In this document: one piece after another, positions 52,637 to 60,442 of the stretch | Layout of the letters: each line of letters begins with the position of its first letter | How positions within the stretch are numbered: the first letter of the stretch is position 1 | DNA from: Candidatus Saganbacteria bacterium | GTDB taxonomy: Bacteria; Margulisbacteria; WOR-1; XYC2-FULL-46-14; XYC2-FULL-37-10 | Reading direction: 5' to 3' | Assembly (NCBI GenBank): GCA_016223245.1 | Contig: JACRPL010000013.1 | Span: forward strand, 20,736-84,735 | Length of the DNA: 64,000 nt | Notes under the pieces: generated by a model | What the model was told of the DNA's origin: nothing | Databases searched by the model: none | Seen by the model: the letters and a program-made list of their open reading frames with translations, nothing else | Position numbers and translations under genes: made by a program

Positions 52637-53845
52637 ATGGAAAACTCCCCGTGGCGGATATTATTTATAGCTACCGGCGCTTCATTATTATTGTTACTGT
52701 TCGTATATTTCCTTATCCTTCCAAAATCTGAAAAATCACAAGGAACGGTCGAAAAAATAGCCGTTTTCAAGAACACTCGCGTTTCCGGCCGCGAAAACGG
52801 GAAAAAAGCGTGGGAATTTTCGGCAAAAAGCGGATGGGCCGAAAAAGACAACCAGATGACCTATCTTGAAAATGTGACGCACGGAATTCTTTACAAAGAC
52901 GGAAAAATCATCACAAAAAACCTTACCGCTCCAAAAGTTAAGGCCAACCCAAGCACGAAAGTGATCGAAGCTTTTGCCGAGAACAAAAAGCAGATCAAAG
53001 CCCATATCTCTTTCAGGCAAAGGGACAAAGACAAGGACAATGACCGGAATTTCGCTTCGATCAGGGCGGATTTTTTAGCCTACGATCCGAACGCAAAAAA
53101 AACAAGCCTCAACGGGAACATCAAGATAAGAGAAAAAGAAATATCGTTAAGCTCCGATTCTATGGAAATCGACAATGAAAAAGAAACATCCGATTTTGCA
53201 GGCAATGTCTCAATCGACCGCAAGGATGTTTTTTTGAGATGCCGCCTCCTGCATTATGATTCAAATGAAGAAAAGCTGAACGCGGAAGACGGCGTCAGGT
53301 CGATCATAAAAGGAAAACAAAAGACTTATCTTAACAGCAAAAAAATGTCTTTATATTCCGACGACAAAAAAGATGTCGAAGCAAGCGGATTAATCGAAGT
53401 GGTACAGGGCAAAAAAAGCGCTGTGGCAAATGAAGGGAATTATAACAAAGAAACGGAAAAAATATTATTAAAGGGTGATGTTCGCGCAGTGATTACAAAA
53501 GGAAGAGCGCTTTTAAAAGAAGGAACCATCAAAAAGCTCAAAAATCCAGATGCGAAAACTTTATTGGAAGAAAAAACTTTTATAACTTCCGATACTTTAA
53601 CCATGTCGACAATAAACGGCGATGCTAAAGCGGATGGAAATGTCGTTGTACATCAAAAAGGCCGCGAGGCAAAAGCGGATTCAGCCGATTATTCCGATTC
53701 GACCGAAACGATCATGATGGTCGACAATGTCTATCTTAAAAAAGATAAAGATTGGATCAAGAGCAAAAAAATAATCATTTCGGTCAAAAACGAGACTTTT
53801 GACGCGATAGGCTCGGTCGAAGCAGAGTTTAAGATAAAGAAATAA
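52637..53845 (+). CDS. LptC-LptA (OstA-like) fusion, lipopolysaccharide export bridge
   Basis: A 402 aa protein with one N-terminal membrane helix (ILFIATGASLLLLLFVYFLIL), then an LptC-like strand block (FKNTRVSGRENGKKAWEFSA, LENVTHGILYKDGKIITKN). Several OstA/LptA-like beta-jellyroll repeats follow (DFLAYDPNAKKTSLNGNIKI, DSMEIDNEKETSDFAGNVSI, ADSADYSDSTETIMMVDNVYL). LptC and LptA are separate proteins in E. coli. The repeated organisation here suggests one polypeptide spanning from inner membrane to periplasm. ATG at 52637 is preferred over earlier starts because of the -10 box and because the membrane helix begins there. Confidence 0.75.
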   Translation: MENSPWRILFIATGASLLLLLFVYFLILPKSEKSQGTVEKIAVFKNTRVSGRENGKKAWEFSAKSGWAEKDNQMTYLENVTHGILYKDGKIITKNLTAPKVKANPSTKVIEAFAENKKQIKAHISFRQRDKDKDNDRNFASIRADFLAYDPNAKKTSLNGNIKIREKEISLSSDSMEIDNEKETSDFAGNVSIDRKDVFLRCRLLHYDSNEEKLNAEDGVRSIIKGKQKTYLNSKKMSLYSDDKKDVEASGLIEVVQGKKSAVANEGNYNKETEKILLKGDVRAVITKGRALLKEGTIKKLKNPDAKTLLEEKTFITSDTLTMSTINGDAKADGNVVVHQKGREAKADSADYSDSTETIMMVDNVYLKKDKDWIKSKKIIISVKNETFDAIGSVEAEFKIKK

Positions 53846-53849
53846 TTTA

Positions 53850-53880
53850 CATGTCATGCCCGACCTGATCGGACATCCAG
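53850..53880. repeat. palindromic element between convergent genes
   Basis: TGCCCGA and TCGGACA pair around CCTGA within TGTCATGCCCGACCTGATCG, a REP-like word found in many bacterial genomes. It separates the ends of the LptC/A gene and a small coiled-coil gene and could act as a terminator. Confidence 0.5.
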
Positions 53881-53882
53881 AT

Positions 53883-54173
53883 TTATGAGCGAGCGGCTTC
53901 TAGCTTCTTAACACGGCTATCCAGATTGTCCAATCTTGAGTCCTGATCTTTATCTTTTGCAAATGCAAAAACCCTATCTTCTCGGGCTTTCTCCAATTCT
54001 TTGATAATTTTATCCTGACCTGTTAGCACTTTATCAAATCCAGCATTAACCCTGAATTCAAGGCTATTGACTTTAGATTCGAGTCCTCCAACCTTGGACT
54101 CAAGCCCCTTGAAATCTTCTTTTGTAGCAAATGTCTCTTTTAATATCTCTATATCTTTTTTTGTTATAGCCAT
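53883..54173 (-). CDS. small coiled-coil protein
   Basis: A 96 aa helical protein with heptads (FKGLESKVGGLESKVNSLEFRV and LDNLDSRVKKLEAA), including an exact internal repeat GLESKV. No function is recognised. Similar in character to the 85 aa protein at 47970. Confidence 0.55.
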   Translation of the reverse strand: MAITKKDIEILKETFATKEDFKGLESKVGGLESKVNSLEFRVNAGFDKVLTGQDKIIKELEKAREDRVFAFAKDKDQDSRLDNLDSRVKKLEAARS

Positions 54174-54231
54174 GATTGATAGATTTTAGCCTTTTACAAT
54201 TCTCGCGTCAAGCAATTATTTGACAATACTA

Positions 54232-54477
54232 TCAGCTTGCTGCCGGGTCATCCTCTGCCGCCTTTCTTATTTTTTCTTCCATCTTCTCAATGTCCATGAG
54301 GGTCTCGGTCTCGGCGATCTGGAGTTCAAGCTTCAGGTGCACGAGGTCAATTTCCGCGTCAGGATATCCCTGCGCTTTTTGAGAAACCATCCGCCATTTT
54401 TCATTGGCTCTGCTGATTTTAGCCAGGGCTTCAGATTTTATTCTCTCAAAATCAGCTTCGAACTCATGTTTTTCCAT
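54232..54477 (-). CDS. hypothetical coiled-coil protein
   Basis: An 81 aa, highly charged helical protein (FEADFERIKSEALAKISRAN, LELQIAETETLMDIEKMEEKI). Overlaps the DUF3006 gene by 14 nt, so it is co-translated with it. Function unknown. Confidence 0.55.
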   Translation of the reverse strand: MEKHEFEADFERIKSEALAKISRANEKWRMVSQKAQGYPDAEIDLVHLKLELQIAETETLMDIEKMEEKIRKAAEDDPAAS

Positions 54478-54712
54478 CGCTCTCCTCCACCATCCTCAAC
54501 TTTTCTATCATCTCCGCAACTTTTTCTTTTGCTTCTGTAGTCTTTCTCGATTGAAGTTTGACTTTAATAGTTAAGATATCGCTCTCTTTAACTTCCGGCA
54601 AAAAGCTTTTAGGGAAATCAACGGCATCCTGTTCTTCTTCGCCGATCAAAAGGACGGCTTTGCTCCCTTCTATCCTATCAACGATCGCCTTAAATTTAAC
54701 TTCTTGTTTCAT
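54464..54712 (-). CDS. DUF3006 family protein
   Basis: An 82 aa protein fitting DUF3006: FKAIVDRIEGSKAVLLIGEEEQD, VDFPKSFLPEVKESDILTI, then a charged helix. This small beta-barrel-like family has no assigned function. It is the first gene of a two-gene unit with the coiled-coil protein above. Confidence 0.75.
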   Translation of the reverse strand: MKQEVKFKAIVDRIEGSKAVLLIGEEEQDAVDFPKSFLPEVKESDILTIKVKLQSRKTTEAKEKVAEMIEKLRMVEESDGKT

Positions 54713-54724
54713 AATTTACTCCTG

Positions 54725-54820
54725 AAAATGACCAATTTCCAATGACCAACATTGTTTCGCTTCGCGATAATAATATAATAAATACATTGTTGGGATTTGG
54801 TCATTATTAATTGGTCATTA
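54725..54820. repeat. AATGACCAA inverted-repeat element
   Basis: Two AATGACCAA words followed by CATTGT on the left, and ACATTGTTGG followed by two TTGGTCATT-type words on the right, make a roughly 96-bp imperfect inverted repeat (cruciform) between rodA and the DUF3006 gene. The same words occur at 22397 and inside ispD. Confidence 0.75.
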
Positions 54821-56047
54821 GAATATAAGTTTCTGCCTTCTCATCGCAACGCTTTGTATTATCCCGAGCAAGATCATATTTACAATAAGCGATGTCCCGC
54901 CAAAACTGACATAAGGCAGAGGGATCCCGACAACGGGCATGACGCCAAGGACCATCCCGACCGAAACAAGCGTATGGAACCCGATCATGACAGACGCGCC
55001 TGCAACCAGTATCCCCCCAAAAAAATCCCTTGCGCCATCGGCAATTAAAAATGCGCGCCGTATCATTATTACCAATGCTGCGATGACGATCACGGAGCCG
55101 ACCAGACCGAACTCTTCTGCAACTGCAGAAAATATGAAGTCAGAATGCTGTTCTGGAATAAAATGAAGCTGGGTCTGCGTCCCGTGAAGGAACCCTTTTC
55201 CAAAAATTCCGCCGGACCCGACTGCGATCAAGCTTTGCAGGGTATGATAACCGGAGCCATGAGGGTCAATCCCGGGATTTAAAAAAGAAATTATCCTTAA
55301 TCTCTGGTATTCCTTGAGCATCCCCCAGATCATCGGGAACACTATCCCTATGCCGATGTTTATACCCATTATGACCAGAAGATCAAAAAAATTGACCCTG
55401 CTGAAATAAAGAATGAACCACAATAAAAAAATGTAGAATATCCACAAAAAGATGTTCGGCCGCACTATGACGGAGATGATCGGGGTCAATACCATTGTAA
55501 GCGTGATCCCGGATGTCTTGTTCCAAATAAGCATCCCCAGGGTGATCGCAGCGATAACAAGCGCTGTGCCGAGGTCTGGCTGCTTGAAAATCAAAATAAA
55601 AGGGATGCCCGAGATCAAGGCTATAGGCCAGATCGGAGATCTTTCTTTTTTAAAGTCAAAAAAAGACGCAAGAACCAGGATAATTGAAAGTTTTGTCAGC
55701 TCTGATGGCTGGAAAGAAAGCGCCCCCAAATATATCCATCTTTGCGCTCCAGACACCGCACTACCCTTGAACAAAACAAATATCAGAAGAAGAGTTACAA
55801 TGATATAAAAAGGGATCGCGATAACTTTCAAATGCTTGTAGTCTAGGTAGGCAAAAAAAGCTAAGCCTGCAAGCCCGACCAAGAATGCTGAAAATTGCCT
55901 TGAAACAAACTGGAAGGCCGAAGCGCTGTTTTTAAGGTCGCCGCTGAAGTTCACCGAAAATATGGCAAGGAAACCCACGGCAATAAGAAAAAAAGCGCAG
56001 CACCAAATTGTCTTATCGGAAACACGGAGCATTCTCAAACTTATCAT
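54818..56047 (-). CDS. rodA: rod shape-determining SEDS protein RodA
   Basis: A 409 aa SEDS glycosyltransferase with about ten membrane segments, for lateral wall synthesis. Conserved parts are RWIYLGALSFQPSELTKLSIIL, KQPDLGTALVIAAITLGML, RLRIISFLNPGIDPHGSGYHTLQSLIAVGSGGIFGKGF, FIPEQHSDFIFSAVAEEFGLVG and GIPLPYVSFGGTSL. The segment GTQTQLHFIPEQHSDF favours RodA over FtsW. It overlaps the trpE stop (ATGA). Confidence 0.93.
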   Translation of the reverse strand: MISLRMLRVSDKTIWCCAFFLIAVGFLAIFSVNFSGDLKNSASAFQFVSRQFSAFLVGLAGLAFFAYLDYKHLKVIAIPFYIIVTLLLIFVLFKGSAVSGAQRWIYLGALSFQPSELTKLSIILVLASFFDFKKERSPIWPIALISGIPFILIFKQPDLGTALVIAAITLGMLIWNKTSGITLTMVLTPIISVIVRPNIFLWIFYIFLLWFILYFSRVNFFDLLVIMGINIGIGIVFPMIWGMLKEYQRLRIISFLNPGIDPHGSGYHTLQSLIAVGSGGIFGKGFLHGTQTQLHFIPEQHSDFIFSAVAEEFGLVGSVIVIAALVIMIRRAFLIADGARDFFGGILVAGASVMIGFHTLVSVGMVLGVMPVVGIPLPYVSFGGTSLIVNMILLGIIQSVAMRRQKLIF

Positions 56048-57477
56048 TGCAGGAGTTCGAGGGTCTTAAGCATCGCACGAGCTTTATTCATTGTCTCTTC
56101 GTATTCTTTTTCGAGTATCGAATCGGCAACAACGCCGCCGCCTGCCTGCACATAGGCCTTTCCGTTCTGCATTAAAATCGTGCGGATCGCAATGCACATG
56201 TCCATTTCGCCGGTAAATGAAAAATATCCTATCGCCCCGGCATAAGGGCCGCGTTTTTTATTTTCAAGCTCGTCTATTATTTCCATAGCCCGGACTTTTG
56301 GCGCGCCCGAAACTGTTCCCGCGGGAAAAGACGCGCGGATAAGATCGAATGCATCCTTATCTTTGCGCAATGTCCCTTCAACATTGCTCACAATATGCAT
56401 GACATGGGAATATTTTTCGATCGACATTAGGTCGGTGACTTTGATGCTGTCTTTATCGCAGACGCGGCCAAGATCGTTGCGAGCAAGATCGACAAGCATT
56501 ATATGCTCCGCTCGCTCTTTTTCGTCAGCCAATAATTCTTCGGCCAATCTTTTATCTTCTTTCTCGTTTATTCCTCGAGGCCTTGTCCCTGCAATAGGTC
56601 GGACTACTGCTTCCCTGTCCTCCAGCCTTACCATAACTTCGGGTGAAGAGCCTGCAAGAGTTACTTTTCCGAATTTAAGGTAGAACATATACGGGGACGG
56701 ATTAAGTATCCTCAATATCCTATAAACATCAAATGGATCGCCTTTAAATTCCGTTTCAAATCTTTGCGACGGAACCACTTGTATGATATCCCCAGCCCTG
56801 ACATACTCTTTCGCTTTCTCGACAACTTTTTCATATTCTTCTTTTGTGAAATTGGAGATTGTTTTTAACCCCCTTTCATTCTCCCCCTTAATAAGGGGGA
56901 GATGTCCCGAAGGGACAGTAGGGGTGGGCTTCTTTAGCTTCTTTTCCAATGCCAAGATCTTTTCTCGCGCTTCATCGTAAGCCTTTTCCGGATCGCCTTT
57001 AATATGAGCATTGGAGATCATCAATATTTTGTGCTTCACATGGTCGAAAGCTAGGATCGTATCTGTCAGCATGAATTCCATTTCGGGGACTTTCAGGTCA
57101 TCGGGATTTTTATCGGGTATATTTTCAATGTGCCTTATCGCATCATAATTAATATGGCCGACAAGCCCCCCGTGGAAGCGGGGAAGCCCCTGGATTTTTA
57201 CCGGCTTATACAGAGTGATGATCTTTTTTACTTCGGCAAATGAATCTGTATCCCCTGTGAACTTAAAAACCTTGGAGGGGTTTAATCCCAGGAATGAATA
57301 TCGCGCTATGTTCTCGCCGCCCTCGACCGATTCGAACAAGAAAGCGTATTCATCACCCTCTATTTTCTTGAATGCCGAAACAGGGGTTTCCATGTCTGCG
57401 ACAAGTTCTTTGTACACGGGGATCAAGTTCCCCTGCTTTGATAATCTTACAAATTCTTCTTTACTTGGATAAAACAT
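56044..57477 (-). CDS. trpE: anthranilate synthase component I with in-frame palindromic insertion
   Basis: TrpE, 477 aa, of tryptophan synthesis. The N-terminal domain has FLFESVEGGENIARYSFLG. The chorismate-binding domain has QVVPSQRFETEF, SPYMFYLKFGKVTLAGSSPEVMVRL, PIAGTRPRGINEKED, HIMLVDLARNDLGRVC, FPAGTVSGAPKVRAMEII and YAGAIGYFSF. In the linker near residue 190 the peptide PTVPSGHLPLIKGE is encoded by a two-hairpin palindromic element (56867-56928), which looks inserted. It overlaps ispD by 17 nt. trpG and other trp genes are not in the window. Confidence 0.94.
   Translation of the reverse strand: MFYPSKEEFVRLSKQGNLIPVYKELVADMETPVSAFKKIEGDEYAFLFESVEGGENIARYSFLGLNPSKVFKFTGDTDSFAEVKKIITLYKPVKIQGLPRFHGGLVGHINYDAIRHIENIPDKNPDDLKVPEMEFMLTDTILAFDHVKHKILMISNAHIKGDPEKAYDEAREKILALEKKLKKPTPTVPSGHLPLIKGENERGLKTISNFTKEEYEKVVEKAKEYVRAGDIIQVVPSQRFETEFKGDPFDVYRILRILNPSPYMFYLKFGKVTLAGSSPEVMVRLEDREAVVRPIAGTRPRGINEKEDKRLAEELLADEKERAEHIMLVDLARNDLGRVCDKDSIKVTDLMSIEKYSHVMHIVSNVEGTLRKDKDAFDLIRASFPAGTVSGAPKVRAMEIIDELENKKRGPYAGAIGYFSFTGEMDMCIAIRTILMQNGKAYVQAGGGVVADSILEKEYEETMNKARAMLKTLELLQ
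56867..56928. repeat. two-hairpin palindromic element inside trpE
   Basis: CTCCCCCTTAATAAGGGGGA is one strong hairpin, GTCCCGAAGGGAC the next, bracketed by AACCCCC and GGGGTGGG. It has the same construction as the AACTCACC elements but a different sequence. The frame of trpE runs through it. Confidence 0.8.
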
Positions 57478-58159
57478 TTCTTTTCCTCAATATCGCTTCG
57501 GCAATTATTATATCTTCGGAAGTCGTTACTTTAATATTCTCGTACGAACCCATGACCATTTTAACCTTTATCCCCAGATCTTCAACTAATTTCGAATCGT
57601 CAGTTCCTGCGCTTTTCGCGCTATCGTAAGCTTTTTTTATTATCTCATACTTGAACGCTTGCGGCGTTTGCGCCTGCCATAAAAAACTCCTATCTAGAGT
57701 TTTTAAAATTATACCTCCATTGGTCATTGGGACCTGCCTGCCGGCAGGCAGGTTTGCGTCATTGGTCATTTTAATTGTATCCTTCACAGGAACCCCAACA
57801 ACAACAGCGCCAGAAGCTTTCGCCGCAGATATAGCTTTCTCGATTATGTCTTTTGTAATAAGAGGCCTCGCTCCATCGTGGACAAGAACGATATCCGTAT
57901 CCGGTGATACAAATCTTAACCCGTTCCGGACCGAGTCCGTTCTTTCTTTTCCGCTAACGGCTATCGTCACCCCGAACCTCTTGGATCTTTCAATATTATC
58001 TCCCGCAACAACAAGAATTATGCCTGAAACCGATTTAACAGCTTTGAACGCGCTGATCGTCCATTCGATCATTGGACGGCCAAGCAACCCTAAAAACTGT
58101 TTCGGCCCCCCCATGCGCGTCCCCATTCCGCCCGCGGTTATAATAACGGCAGTTTTCAT
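57461..58159 (-). CDS. ispD: 2-C-methyl-D-erythritol 4-phosphate cytidylyltransferase with in-frame insertion
   Basis: IspD, 232 aa, of the MEP pathway (ispG is also in the window). The N-terminal IITAGGMGTRMGGPKQFLGLLG has the CTP loop, VLVHDGARPLI the metal site, and WQAQTPQAFKYEII closes the active site. Between VKDTIK and GIILKTLDRS, where the family has a short turn, this protein has NDANLPAGRQVPMTN, encoded by a 20-base palindrome flanked by AATGACCAA words. It overlaps trpE and the antiporter gene. Confidence 0.94.
   Translation of the reverse strand: MKTAVIITAGGMGTRMGGPKQFLGLLGRPMIEWTISAFKAVKSVSGIILVVAGDNIERSKRFGVTIAVSGKERTDSVRNGLRFVSPDTDIVLVHDGARPLITKDIIEKAISAAKASGAVVVGVPVKDTIKMTNDANLPAGRQVPMTNGGIILKTLDRSFLWQAQTPQAFKYEIIKKAYDSAKSAGTDDSKLVEDLGIKVKMVMGSYENIKVTTSEDIIIAEAILRKRNVLSK
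57718..57772. repeat. compound palindrome element inside ispD
   Basis: The perfect 20-base palindrome CCTGCCTGCCGGCAGGCAGG (57733-57752) is flanked on both sides by CATTGGTCATT words. On the ispD strand it encodes LPAGRQ. A 16-base core of the palindrome recurs at 512-527. Confidence 0.88.
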
Positions 58160-59310
58160 GTCAGCTTCTTAAAATGCTTTAAAAGTGGAGGCGTAATAAA
58201 AGTTGTAAGTATAACGACCAGCAGCATCGCAGAATAGAGTTCCTGGCTGATAATATTATGCGCAAGCCCGTATGCCGCGAAAACAAACCCCACTTCCCCC
58301 CTTGGGATCATGCCAACGCCGATCGCCAGTTTATTTAATTTTTCCAAAACAACGAACCCTGAAAGTATTTTGCCGATAACAGCAACCGCAAAAATGGCTG
58401 AAGCAAAAGTCAATATCGGATAATTCGAAGGATTTGAAAAGTTGAACAGGGAAAGATTGACCGCGACGCCCATCATAACAAAAAATATCGGGACAAAAAT
58501 ATCGGATACGGGCTTGACCTGGTTTTCAATATGCTCCTGGTGCTCGGTCCTCGACAGCACAAGCCCTGCCGCAAAAGCCCCGACGATCGGAGCCAGCCCC
58601 GCCGTTTGAGAAAAATAGGCCATAAGCATGCAAAATGAGAATGCGAACACAAAAAGCATCCCGCGCACGCGCATGCCATGGACAAATCTTAATATAAAAG
58701 GCGCCGCAAGATTCCCGATCACGACGGCGCCGAGAAGGAAAGACACGGCGACCGCAGTTATTTTTGAGATATTAAAGATCGACAATGACCCTGTCGAAAT
58801 GATGCCGATGACAGAAGCCAAAATTATCAACCCGATGACATCATCGACAACGGCGGCCCCTATTACGATCTGCGCTTCTTTTGATCTTATTTTCCCGATA
58901 TCTTGGAATACTCTAACTGTAATGCCAACGCTTGTTGCAGTAAGGGTCGCTCCCACAAAGACCGATTGTATCAGACTTAATCCAAAATAAGACGAAACTA
59001 GATATCCGAAAATAAACGGGAAAGCGACGCCAACGCACGCAACGGCCAGGGCCCAAAGCTTGACTTTCATAAAAGATTCGTAATCGGATGTGATGCCGGC
59101 CTCAAATAATAATATGATCGCCCCAAGCTGGGCTAAAACCAAAATAAATTCACTTGAACTGATAAGCCCTAATACGGAAGGGCCAATAATTATCCCCGCG
59201 ACCAGTTCGCCTAGTACCGCGGGCTGCTTTACCCTTTCCGCAAGCTCCCCGCCAATTTTCGACGCAACCAATATATAGAACAAAGCCAAAAGGATACTGC
59301 CTATTTCCAT
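58156..59310 (-). CDS. CPA2-type cation/proton antiporter
   Basis: A 384 aa sodium- or potassium/proton antiporter of the KefB/NapA group with about 12 membrane segments. Typical features are ERVKQPAVLGELVAGIIIGPS, ATLTATSVGITVRVFQDIGK, IGAAVVDDVIGLIILA (with the paired Asp of the ion site) and GMIPRGEVGFVFAAYG. No C-terminal TrkA domain. It overlaps ispD by 4 nt and lies 1 nt after the peptidase gene. Confidence 0.93.
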   Translation of the reverse strand: MEIGSILLALFYILVASKIGGELAERVKQPAVLGELVAGIIIGPSVLGLISSSEFILVLAQLGAIILLFEAGITSDYESFMKVKLWALAVACVGVAFPFIFGYLVSSYFGLSLIQSVFVGATLTATSVGITVRVFQDIGKIRSKEAQIVIGAAVVDDVIGLIILASVIGIISTGSLSIFNISKITAVAVSFLLGAVVIGNLAAPFILRFVHGMRVRGMLFVFAFSFCMLMAYFSQTAGLAPIVGAFAAGLVLSRTEHQEHIENQVKPVSDIFVPIFFVMMGVAVNLSLFNFSNPSNYPILTFASAIFAVAVIGKILSGFVVLEKLNKLAIGVGMIPRGEVGFVFAAYGLAHNIISQELYSAMLLVVILTTFITPPLLKHFKKLT

Positions 59311-59311
59311 A

Positions 59312-59989
59312 TCATTCCCTCCTCAATTCAAGCATTTTTGGCGGTCTAGTTAATATCTTACACCCATTTTTCAAAACAAGCACCATATCTTCTATGCGCA
59401 TGCCGCCCCATTTGCCCAAGTATATGCCTGGCTCGATCGTGACAACCTGGCCAGCTTTAAGTTTGTTCGGATTTTTCCCGTTGATCCTTGGCAGTTCATG
59501 TGTTTTGTACCTGACCCCATGCCCTGTCGAATGCCTAAAATATTTCCTGTACCCGGCTTTTTCGATAATCGAGCGGGCCGCGTTATCGACATCTTTGCAG
59601 ACAGCTCCCGCTTTGACTTTTTTGATCGCCGCCGCTTGGGCCTTGAGAAGCAAATTAAAAATAAATTTATGCTTTTTTGTCGGTTTCCCCAAAAAATAAG
59701 TTCGCGTAATATCGGAGCGATAATCTTTGTACAATGCTCCGAAATCGAACATAACAATCTCATTCTTTTTTATAACCTTTTCAGTTGCAAAACCGTGGAT
59801 AAGCGAAGACCGTAATCCCGAGGCGACAATTATCCTGAACGATTCTTTTTTTGCGTTGTGTTCCTTAAGCCGCTTTCTTATTTCTTGCGCAACATATTTT
59901 TCGGTGACGCCGGGCTTTAAAAATTCGGGGATCTGGTCAAAAACTTTCTCAGCGATCTTTATGGATCGCAAGAAGTCCTTCGGGATCAC
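59312..59989 (-). CDS. M24 family aminopeptidase (Xaa-Pro type, catalytic domain only)
   Basis: A 225 aa pita-bread-fold metallopeptidase. The five metal ligands are visible: two Asp in FDFGALYKDYRSDITRT, His in HSTGHGVRYKTHELP, and Glu in TIEPGIY and GGMRIEDMV. HGVxxxxHELP points to Xaa-Pro aminopeptidase rather than methionine aminopeptidase. The N-terminal creatinase-like domain of full PepP/PepQ proteins is missing, though the start region (DFLRSIKIAEKVFDQIPEFL) looks natural. It overlaps aroQ by 4 nt. Confidence 0.88.
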   Translation of the reverse strand: MIPKDFLRSIKIAEKVFDQIPEFLKPGVTEKYVAQEIRKRLKEHNAKKESFRIIVASGLRSSLIHGFATEKVIKKNEIVMFDFGALYKDYRSDITRTYFLGKPTKKHKFIFNLLLKAQAAAIKKVKAGAVCKDVDNAARSIIEKAGYRKYFRHSTGHGVRYKTHELPRINGKNPNKLKAGQVVTIEPGIYLGKWGGMRIEDMVLVLKNGCKILTRPPKMLELRRE

Positions 59990-60423
59990 TTAATAAGCTC
60001 GTTAGCCGCCGTTAACCCGAGCAAATAACTGCTTAACCCAAATCCGGAAACTTGCCCTTTTGCAACTCCGGCAATAACGGACGTATGGCGGAACTCCTCG
60101 CGGGCATAAATATTTGAAAGGTGGACCTCGATCGTCGGTATCGGGATCCCCGCAACTGCATCCCTGATAGCAATACTATAATGAGTATAAGCGCCCGGAT
60201 TGATGATAATCGCTTTGAACCCCTCTTTTGCGGCAGACCCGATCTTTTTTACTATCTCACCCTCGCCGGGAAGCTGGATGATTTCTAATTTGATATTCAG
60301 CCCGCGGGCCAAGTTTTCAAGAGAGACATTAATGTCGTTGAGCGTAAATTTGCCGTAGACATCGACTTCCCGTTCGCCTAAAAGGTCGAGATTCGGCCCA
60401 TGGATGACTAGTATTTTATTCAT
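59986..60423 (-). CDS. aroQ: type II 3-dehydroquinate dehydratase
   Basis: AroQ, 145 aa, of the shikimate pathway. VIHGPNLDLLGEREVDVYG holds the catalytic Tyr/Arg, INPGAYTHYSIAIRDA and EVHLSNIYAREEFRHTSV are conserved. It starts a six-gene leftward run (aroQ, M24, antiporter, ispD, trpE, rodA). TAGAAT lies 6 nt before the ATG. Confidence 0.95.
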   Translation of the reverse strand: MNKILVIHGPNLDLLGEREVDVYGKFTLNDINVSLENLARGLNIKLEIIQLPGEGEIVKKIGSAAKEGFKAIIINPGAYTHYSIAIRDAVAGIPIPTIEVHLSNIYAREEFRHTSVIAGVAKGQVSGFGLSSYLLGLTAANELIK

Positions 60424-60429
60424 GATATA

Positions 60430-60435
60430 ATTCTA
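60430..60435 (-). promoter_or_regulatory. -10 box for the aroQ operon (leaderless)
   Basis: TAGAAT on the minus strand, 6 nt before the aroQ ATG at 60423. It overlaps a plus-strand TATAAT (60426-60431) that lies 11 nt before the glycosyltransferase ATG. Confidence 0.55.
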
Positions 60436-60442
60436 GCATCGC

